Source: Pseudomonadota bacterium
GTDB taxonomy: Bacteria > Pseudomonadota > Gammaproteobacteria > Xanthomonadales > Rhodanobacteraceae
Assembly (NCBI GenBank): GCA_021783385.1
Contig: JAJXTX010000075.1
Coordinates: forward strand, 1 to 10,715
Direction of reading: 5' to 3'
Length of the DNA: 10,715 bases
Positions 6,302 to 10,715 of this stretch are shown one piece after another. Below the pieces are notes generated by a model, which had not been told where the DNA came from, searched no databases, and saw nothing but the letters and a program-made list of their open reading frames with translations. The position numbers were made by a program, and so were the translations under genes. Numbering within the stretch: position 1 is the first letter of the stretch; every line of letters starts with the position of its first letter.

Positions 6302-7675
6302 TCAAGCCTGGCGCAGGCGCTGCACGAAGCGCCGCGGTGCCGCCTCGAAGCCGCCATTGGACATGAAGATCACCTGGTCTCCGGGCTGCGCGCTGGCGCA
6401 CAAAGCGTCGATCAGCGCTTCCACCGTGGGCACCGCACTGCCGCGGCCACCCAGCGCCGCGGTGACCCGGGCGGCATCCCACGGCAGCTCAGGCCGCTGC
6501 AGGAACACCACCGTATCGGCATCGACCAGGGCAGGCGCCAGCGCCTCGGCGTGCGCGCCCTGGCGCATCGAGTTCGATCGCGGTTCCAGCGCCACCAGGA
6601 TGCGCGCCGCGCCGACCCTGGCGCGCAGCCCGGCCAGCGTGGTGGCAATCGCGGTGGGATGATGGGCGAAGTCGTCATAAACACGCACCCCGCTCACCTC
6701 GCCGACCAGCTCCATGCGCCGCTTGACGCTCTCGAAGCTGGTGAACGCCGGCAGCAGCGCGCGCGGATCACAGCCCGCCGCCGCCGCCGCCGCAAGGGCG
6801 GCGAGCGCGTTCATCACGCTGTGCTGGCCGAGCAGCGACCAGCGCACCTCGCCGAGCCACTCGCCAGCGCGGCGCACCGCAAACGCCGAGCCGTCGGCCT
6901 CGATCAGGCTGGCCTGCCAGTCACCATGATCGATACCGAACGTTTCCACCGGCGTCCAGCAGCCCATCGCCAGCACCTCGGCCAGGCGCGCGTCGTGTGC
7001 GTTGACGATCAGCCGTCCGTTGCCCGGCACGGTGCGCACCAGATGATGGAACTGGCGCTGGATCGCGGCCACGTCGGGAAAGATGTCCGCGTGGTCGTAT
7101 TCGAGATTGTTGAGGACCGCGATGCGCGGGCGGTAATGCACGAACTTCGACCGCTTGTCGAAGAACGCGGTGTCGTACTCGTCCGCCTCGATCACAAACG
7201 ACTCACCGTTGCCCAGCCGCGCCGACACGCCGAAATTGCCCGGCACCCCACCGATCAGAAAGCCCGGCGCCTGCCCGGCCTGCTCCAGCAGATGCGCCAG
7301 CAGGCTGCTGGTGGTGGTCTTGCCGTGAGTGCCAGCCACCGCCAGCACGTCGCGCCCGGCCAGCACGGTGTCACCCAGCCACTGCGGGCCGGAGGTGTAG
7401 CGCAGGCGCTGGTCGAGCAGGTATTCCACGGCCGGATTGCCGCGGCTCATCGCGTTGCCCACCAGCACCAGATCCGGCGCCGGCCGGCCAGGCGAGGGTT
7501 GCAGGTGCTGCGCCGCATAGCCTGGCATCAGCGCAATGCCAAGGGCTTCCAGCTGGGTGCTCATCGGCGGATAGACGCTGGCGTCGGAGCCTTCGACCGC
7601 CAGCCCCAGCTCACGCGCCAGCGCGGCCAGGCCGCCCATGAAGGTGCCGCAGATACCGAGGATATGCAGACGCAT
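6302..7675 (-). CDS. mpl: UDP-N-acetylmuramate:tripeptide ligase (murein peptide ligase)
   Basis: Mpl reattaches the recovered peptide L-Ala-gamma-D-Glu-meso-diaminopimelate to UDP-N-acetylmuramic acid, using ATP, so that cell-wall turnover products re-enter peptidoglycan synthesis. The product has 457 residues, the same length as the E. coli enzyme. It begins with MRLHILGICGTFMGG, the signature of this family. It carries the Mur ligase P-loop AGTHGKTTT (114-122), IEADEYDTAFFDKRSKF near 181-197, NNLEYDHADIF near 207-217, GQHSVMNALAA near 293-303 and DDFAHHPTAI near 335-344. The EYDTAFFDKRSKF block separates Mpl from MurC. Only a weak ribosome site is visible. It lies 72 bp after adk on the same strand and is probably cotranscribed with it. 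Confidence 0.97.
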   Translation of the reverse strand: MRLHILGICGTFMGGLAALARELGLAVEGSDASVYPPMSTQLEALGIALMPGYAAQHLQPSPGRPAPDLVLVGNAMSRGNPAVEYLLDQRLRYTSGPQWLGDTVLAGRDVLAVAGTHGKTTTSSLLAHLLEQAGQAPGFLIGGVPGNFGVSARLGNGESFVIEADEYDTAFFDKRSKFVHYRPRIAVLNNLEYDHADIFPDVAAIQRQFHHLVRTVPGNGRLIVNAHDARLAEVLAMGCWTPVETFGIDHGDWQASLIEADGSAFAVRRAGEWLGEVRWSLLGQHSVMNALAALAAAAAAGCDPRALLPAFTSFESVKRRMELVGEVSGVRVYDDFAHHPTAIATTLAGLRARVGAARILVALEPRSNSMRQGAHAEALAPALVDADTVVFLQRPELPWDAARVTAALGGRGSAVPTVEALIDALCASAQPGDQVIFMSNGGFEAAPRRFVQRLRQA

Positions 7676-7747
7676 GGCTGACCCGTGTGCGCGAAACCGG
7701 TGCAGGGCCGCCGAGGGCCACCCCGAAGAAAGCTGGCCGCGCTGGCG

Positions 7748-8332
7748 TCAGCCGCCGGCGGCCGCCGACTCGTGCTGCAGCGCCCGCTTGATCCGCGCGG
7801 TGACCTCAGCCAGCTCGCCCACGCCGTCGACCACCTGCAGCTTGCCGTGCCGCGCGTAGAAATCCGCCACCGGAGCGGTCTGCTCGGCGTAGATCGCCAG
7901 CCGCTTGCGCACCGTGTCCGGGTTGTCGTCGGCGCGGCCCTCGGCCGTGAAGCGGATCTCGCAGCGGCTGATGATCGCCTCGTTCGGTACCTCCAGCTTG
8001 ACCACCGCATCGAGCGGCTGGCCCAGCTTCGTCAGCAGCTGGTCGAGCGCAGCGGCCTGGGCCAGATTGCGCGGATAGCCGTCCAGGATGAAGCCGCCTG
8101 TCGCATCGGGCTGTGCCAGGCGCTCCTCCAGCATGCCGAGCAGGATGTCGTCGGAAACCAGCTGACCGGCATCCATCACGGCCTTGGCCTTGCGTCCCAT
8201 CGCGCTGCCGGCGGCCACTGCGGCGCGCAGCATGTCGCCGGTCGAGATATGCGGTACGCCCAGCGCGGCCTTCAGCCGGGATGCCTGCGTACCTTTGCCC
8301 GAACCGGGTGCACCAAGTAGGACCAGTCGCAT
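7748..8332 (-). CDS. adk: Adenylate kinase, short-LID form
   Basis: Adk interconverts ATP plus AMP with two ADP in the cytoplasm and is normally essential. This 194-residue protein has the P-loop GAPGSGKGT (7-15), the AMP-binding HISTGDMLRA (28-37), FILDGYPRN (81-89) and DDNPDTVRKRL (135-145). The long LID insertion of E. coli Adk (214 residues) is absent. The segment RFTAEGRADDN bridges the position directly, as in Xanthomonas and in eukaryotic AK1. The ATG at 8332 follows a GGAG site by four bases and matches the family start, while an ATG at 8365 would add a poor N-terminal extension. A promoter is proposed at 8401-8429. It leads the run adk-mpl-LON-SDR and is divergent from the phosphofructokinase gene. 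Confidence 0.97.
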   Translation of the reverse strand: MRLVLLGAPGSGKGTQASRLKAALGVPHISTGDMLRAAVAAGSAMGRKAKAVMDAGQLVSDDILLGMLEERLAQPDATGGFILDGYPRNLAQAAALDQLLTKLGQPLDAVVKLEVPNEAIISRCEIRFTAEGRADDNPDTVRKRLAIYAEQTAPVADFYARHGKLQVVDGVGELAEVTARIKRALQHESAAAGG

Positions 8333-8391
8333 AATGCTCCACAAGTTGGGCGGGCTGCCGCACACTGCAGCTGCCTGCCGGATTCCAAGAA

Positions 8392-8402
8392 TTGACTGTC
8401 AA
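8392..8402. promoter_or_regulatory. Palindrome over the adk promoter
   Basis: TTGAC-T-GTCAA is a perfect palindrome with 5-bp arms. It overlaps the proposed adk -10 box (8401-8406) and start site. It could be an operator controlling adk and perhaps the divergent phosphofructokinase. An 11-bp match may also be chance, and no regulator is recognised. Confidence 0.2.
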
Positions 8403-8429
8403 ATTAGCCGCTGCACCCGGTGCCGTCAA
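8401..8429 (-). promoter_or_regulatory. adk: Probable adk promoter
   Basis: On the minus strand TTGACG (8429-8424) is followed by a 17-bp spacer and TAATTT (8406-8401). The -35 matches consensus at five of six positions. The -10 matches only three, but these are the first T, the A and the last T, the most important ones. The start site would fall near 8394, giving a leader of about 60 nt before the adk ATG. Confidence 0.45.
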
Positions 8430-8520
8430 ACGCAGACGCCAGCTGCAACCGGCCAAGTGTCTGTCGCAAAAAGATCTGCCCCCGATCACCCACCCGTCAT
8501 CGCCCGACCTGAGGATGCCC

Positions 8521-9804
8521 ATGAGCCCGACCCCTCGCCTGCCCGCCGCCACCGGCAACCTGCTGTACGCCCAGTCTGGCGGTGTCACTGCGGTAATCAA
8601 CGCCACCGCTGCCGGCGTGATCGAGGCGGCCCGCGCCCGCGGTGTGAAGGTGTACGCGGCGCGCAACGGCATCCTCGGCGCGCTGCGCGAGCAGCTGATC
8701 GACACCTCGAAGGAGTCGAAGGCGTCGATCACCGCGCTGCGCCACACCCCGGGCGGCGCGTTCGGCTCGTGTCGCTACAAGCTGAAGTCGCTGGAGGAGA
8801 GTCACGCCGAGTATGCGCGGCTGATCGAGGTGTTCCGTGCACACGACATCCGCTGGTTTCTCTACAACGGCGGCAACGACTCGGCGGACACCGCGCTGAA
8901 GATTTCGCAGCTGGGCAAGGCAATGGGCTATGACATCCGCTGCGTCGGTGTACCCAAGACGGTGGACAACGACCTGGCAGTGACCGACTGCTGCCCCGGC
9001 TTCGGCTCGGTCGCCAAGTACACCGCGATCTCCACGCTGGAAGCCAGCCTCGACGTGGCCTCGATGGCCGAGACTTCGACCAAGGTGTTCATCCTCGAAG
9101 TGATGGGTCGCCACGCCGGCTGGATCGCGGCCGCGGCCGGGTTGGCCGGCGACAGTGCCGATGCCGCGCCGCACATCATCCTGTTTCCCGAGGTCACCTT
9201 CGACGAGGCGGCTTTCCTGGCCAGGGTCAAGGCCACCGTGGAGCGCGTCGGCTGGTGCACCGTGGTCGCCTCCGAGGGTACGCGCAACGCGGCCGGGCAG
9301 TTCCTGGCCGAAGCCGGCACGCGCGATGCGTTCGGCCACGCCCAGCTCGGCGGCGTGGCGCCGGTGCTGGCGGCGCTGGTGAAAGAAAGGCTCGGCTACA
9401 AGTATCACTGGGCGCTGCCCGATTACCTGCAGCGCTCGGCGCGGCATGCCGCTTCGCAGGTCGATGCCGAGCAGGCCTATGCGGTGGGTGAGGCGGCTGT
9501 CGAGTACGCACTGGCCGGCATGAACGCGGTGATGCCGGTGATCGTGCGCACCTCCGACGCGCCCTATCGCTGGAAGGTGGAACCGGCGGCGCTGGCGAAG
9601 ATCGCCAACCGCGAAAAGAAGATGCCGAAGAATTTCATCAGCCGCGACGGCTACGCCATCACCGCTGCCGCCCGGCGTTATCTTGCGCCGCTGATCCACG
9701 GACAGGCGCCGCTGCCCTACGGCAATAACGGGCTACCGCGCTATGTGCAGCTCAGGAATGTCGCGCTGGCGCCGAAGCTGGCCGAGTTCCCGCCGCGGCA
9801 CTGA
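8521..9804 (+). CDS. Pyrophosphate-dependent 6-phosphofructokinase
   Basis: This enzyme phosphorylates fructose 6-phosphate using pyrophosphate and is reversible, so it can serve glycolysis or gluconeogenesis. The 427-residue protein shows AQSGGVTAVINAT near 17-29, YNGGNDS (115-121), VPKTVDNDL (144-152), FGSVAKYTA near 161-169, VMGRHAGWIA (194-203) and SEGTR (251-255). In ATP enzymes the first loop is GGDGS. The Asp after Asn in GGNDS, with Lys146 in PKTVDND, is the pattern of PPi-using members. The ATG at 8521 has a GAGG site six bases upstream, whereas the ATG at 8515 abuts that site and a TTG at 8392 would add a low-quality extension. PFKs of Xanthomonas are known to be PPi-dependent. A membrane pyrophosphatase lies two genes on. 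Phospho-donor choice is inferred from motifs. Confidence 0.93.
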   Translation: MSPTPRLPAATGNLLYAQSGGVTAVINATAAGVIEAARARGVKVYAARNGILGALREQLIDTSKESKASITALRHTPGGAFGSCRYKLKSLEESHAEYARLIEVFRAHDIRWFLYNGGNDSADTALKISQLGKAMGYDIRCVGVPKTVDNDLAVTDCCPGFGSVAKYTAISTLEASLDVASMAETSTKVFILEVMGRHAGWIAAAAGLAGDSADAAPHIILFPEVTFDEAAFLARVKATVERVGWCTVVASEGTRNAAGQFLAEAGTRDAFGHAQLGGVAPVLAALVKERLGYKYHWALPDYLQRSARHAASQVDAEQAYAVGEAAVEYALAGMNAVMPVIVRTSDAPYRWKVEPAALAKIANREKKMPKNFISRDGYAITAAARRYLAPLIHGQAPLPYGNNGLPRYVQLRNVALAPKLAEFPPRH

Positions 9805-9950
9805 GTGCCGGCCGAGCCGCAGGCTGACTGAGTCCGACCTGAAGCCCGGCAGCGCTTGCCAGCACGGCGTTCAGCGATGGCTTCTTACGCTGCAAGCACA
9901 TTGCCGTCGACCGCAATCGCGCGGCCGCCGCATACCGGGAGGACACCGTC
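9805..9950 (+). other. Spacer between phosphofructokinase and the RcnB-like gene
   Basis: These 146 bp hold no gene. I find only short hairpins, such as GGCA-GCGCT-TGCC near 9848, and no T-tract terminator, so readthrough from the phosphofructokinase is possible. A strong ribosome site GGGAGGA ends seven bases before the next ATG. No clear -10/-35 pair stands out. Confidence 0.4.
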
Positions 9951-10349
9951 ATGAAACGCGTCAGCCGACTCTTGTTCGCCGCCTGCCTGCTTGCCAGCAC
10001 CAGCCTGGCGCTCGCCGCGCCCGCGCCGCAGGATCATGAGGATCACGACCACAATGGCCACGACGAAGGGCATGGACGCGGCCATGGCGATCGCGGCCGC
10101 GGCGACGAGCGCGGCCACCGTGACGAGCGGCACTACGGTGACGGCGACGATCGCTGGCGCCACCACGACGGGGGACATCACTGGGAACGCGGCCATCGTT
10201 ACTACGGTCCGAGTTACGTGGTGAGGGACTACCGCTACTACCGCCTGCGTCCACCACCGCGCGGCTACCACTGGGTGCGCGACGACAACAACGACCTGCT
10301 GCTGGTGGCGATCACCACCGGCATCATCCTGGACATCGCCAGCCACTGA
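9951..10349 (+). CDS. His-rich periplasmic RcnB-family protein
   Basis: This 132-residue exported protein has a clear signal peptide: MKR followed by a hydrophobic stretch to about residue 22, with likely cleavage at ALA-A. The mature N-terminal half is very polar, with DHEDHDH at 28-34, repeated GHG and RGH units, and RHHDGGHH further on. There are 15 His in all. The C-terminal part, with [34 protein letters not shown], is the RcnB domain. E. coli RcnB is a periplasmic factor that modulates nickel and cobalt balance. Many relatives have no known function. Metal binding through the His-Asp region is plausible but not shown. No metal exporter gene is next to it, which makes an RcnA-type partnership uncertain. 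A strong ribosome site and a strong terminator suggest it can be expressed as its own unit. Confidence 0.88.
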   Translation: MKRVSRLLFAACLLASTSLALAAPAPQDHEDHDHNGHDEGHGRGHGDRGRGDERGHRDERHYGDGDDRWRHHDGGHHWERGHRYYGPSYVVRDYRYYRLRPPPRGYHWVRDDNNDLLLVAITTGIILDIASH

Positions 10350-10372
10350 GGCATCCCGCTTCGGCACACAAC

Positions 10373-10401
10373 AAAGGCCATGCACCCGTGCATGGCCTTT
10401 T
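10373..10401 (+). terminator. Intrinsic terminator after the RcnB-like gene
   Basis: A perfect stem of 12-13 bp (AAAGGCCATGCAC 10373-10385 and GTGCATGGCCTTT 10388-10400) with a very short C-rich loop leads into TTTT. It starts 24 bp after the stop codon. It should end transcription from the phosphofructokinase and RcnB-like genes, separating them from hppA. Confidence 0.9.
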
Positions 10402-10472
10402 CATTTCGCCAGACGCGGCCGGCCCGGGCCGATCCGTTGCGCCGCACAACAGCGCAGCCTGCCCCGTCTGCC

Positions 10473-10478
10473 TATACT
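10473..10478 (+). promoter_or_regulatory. hppA: -10 box of a likely hppA promoter
   Basis: TATACT matches the -10 consensus at five of six positions and lies 55 bp before the hppA ATG and 72 bp after the terminator. The -35 region at 17 bp upstream (CAGCGC) is poor, so it may rely on an activator or on other contacts. The start site would be near 10485. Confidence 0.45.
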
Positions 10479-10533
10479 CCCGCAGACCGCCCGTTCCGGA
10501 CGGCCGCTCACAACTCATCATGGGGAGGCTCCG

Positions 10534-10715
10534 ATGCTGCAGCAGTATGGCTGGTGGATCGTTCTGGCGTGCGCGGTAGTGGCGATTCTGTATGGCGCGT
10601 TTTCCGCGCGCTGGATCCTGGCGCAGTCGCCGGGCAACGCACGGATGCAGGAGATTGCTGCAGCGATCCAGGAAGGTGCCCGCGCCTACCTCAACCGTCA
10701 GTACACCACCATCGC
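10534..10715 (+). CDS. hppA: Membrane pyrophosphatase (ion-translocating), N-terminal part
   Basis: Only the first 60 codons are present, and the gene runs off the right edge. HppA-type enzymes hydrolyse pyrophosphate and pump H+ or Na+ across the inner membrane. The visible part has a first membrane helix at about residues 7-25 ([15 protein letters not shown]) and then the family block beginning [20 protein letters not shown] (38-57), which is highly conserved in membrane pyrophosphatases. GGGGAGG (10522-10528) is a strong ribosome site five bases before the ATG. An ATG at 10520 is out of frame. The residues that tell K+-dependent from K+-independent forms, and H+ from Na+ pumping, lie outside the window. 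Confidence 0.93.
   Translation, partial: MLQQYGWWIVLACAVVAILYGAFSARWILAQSPGNARMQEIAAAIQEGARAYLNRQYTTI

Noticed and set aside
6767..6790. A run of CCG triplets within mpl that could slip
   Set aside because: It encodes an Ala-rich helix in frame, as is usual in GC-rich genes. Slippage by whole triplets would not shift the frame, and nothing suggests phase variation.
6053..7681. A 542-codon plus-strand frame opposite mpl and the LON-domain gene
   Set aside because: It spans two well-supported genes on the other strand and encodes Arg/Gln/Ala/His-rich text without domain structure.
7676..7747. Possible hairpins in the adk-mpl gap as a terminator
   Set aside because: Several short GGCC pairings compete and none has a long stem or a T tract. 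Readthrough from adk to mpl seems more likely.
8392..8520. A longer start for the phosphofructokinase at the TTG 8392 or the ATG 8515
   Set aside because: The TTG would add 43 residues of low-quality, Arg/Pro-rich sequence overlapping the adk promoter. The ATG at 8515 directly touches the GAGG ribosome site, whereas 8521 is correctly spaced.
9885..10385. A 166-codon minus-strand frame over the RcnB-like gene, rich in Val and Ala and membrane-like
   Set aside because: It is the mirror of the His-Asp-rich coding sequence, whose antisense codons give Val, Ala and Met. The plus-strand gene has a signal peptide, a strong ribosome site, an RcnB domain and a terminator.
10420..10431. A 12-bp GC-only palindrome upstream of hppA
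   Set aside because: It consists only of G and C in a very GC-rich spacer, where such palindromes arise easily. It does not overlap the -10 box.

Overview
This is a roughly 65% GC chromosomal segment. It most likely comes from a gammaproteobacterium of the order Lysobacterales (Xanthomonadales), probably near Rhodanobacter or Dyella. The placement is inference. It rests on the short adenylate kinase without a LID insertion, a pyrophosphate-type phosphofructokinase in place of an ATP-type one, the rubredoxin-thiE-hemL gene order, and the style of the rRNA leader. The window is dense housekeeping DNA. I see no insertion sequence, phage gene, CRISPR array, tRNA or toxin-antitoxin pair.

Layout. 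Bases 1-125 carry, on the minus strand, a strong promoter and boxB-boxA-boxC leader of an rRNA operon whose 16S gene lies just off the left edge. A small unrecognised open frame (340-528, minus) follows, then rubredoxin (minus). A divergent spacer separates rubredoxin from thiE-hemL (plus), which overlap by one base. hemL converges on a glyoxalase I gene with one base between the stop codons. argD and the glyoxalase form a minus-strand pair. Next is a second minus-strand run, read right to left: adk, mpl, a stand-alone LON substrate-binding domain protein, and an HSDL2-like short-chain dehydrogenase. It ends in a GC-rich hairpin. Divergent from adk on the plus strand is a PPi-dependent phosphofructokinase, then a His-rich periplasmic RcnB-family protein, a strong intrinsic terminator, and the first 60 codons of a membrane pyrophosphatase (hppA) with its own promoter.

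How the genes fit together. ThiE makes thiamine phosphate and HemL makes 5-aminolevulinate. ArgD serves arginine and lysine synthesis. Mpl recycles cell-wall peptides. Adk, PPi-PFK and HppA sit within about 3 kb and all handle phosphoanhydride energy: PPi-PFK can spend or make PPi, HppA couples PPi to an ion gradient, and Adk balances AMP, ADP and ATP.

No clearly new system is visible. The points most worth a second look are a ThiE with substitutions at several substrate or metal positions, the PPi energy cluster, a probable leaderless start on the LON-domain gene, the coding-like frame between rubredoxin and the rRNA promoter, and the rRNA leader itself.
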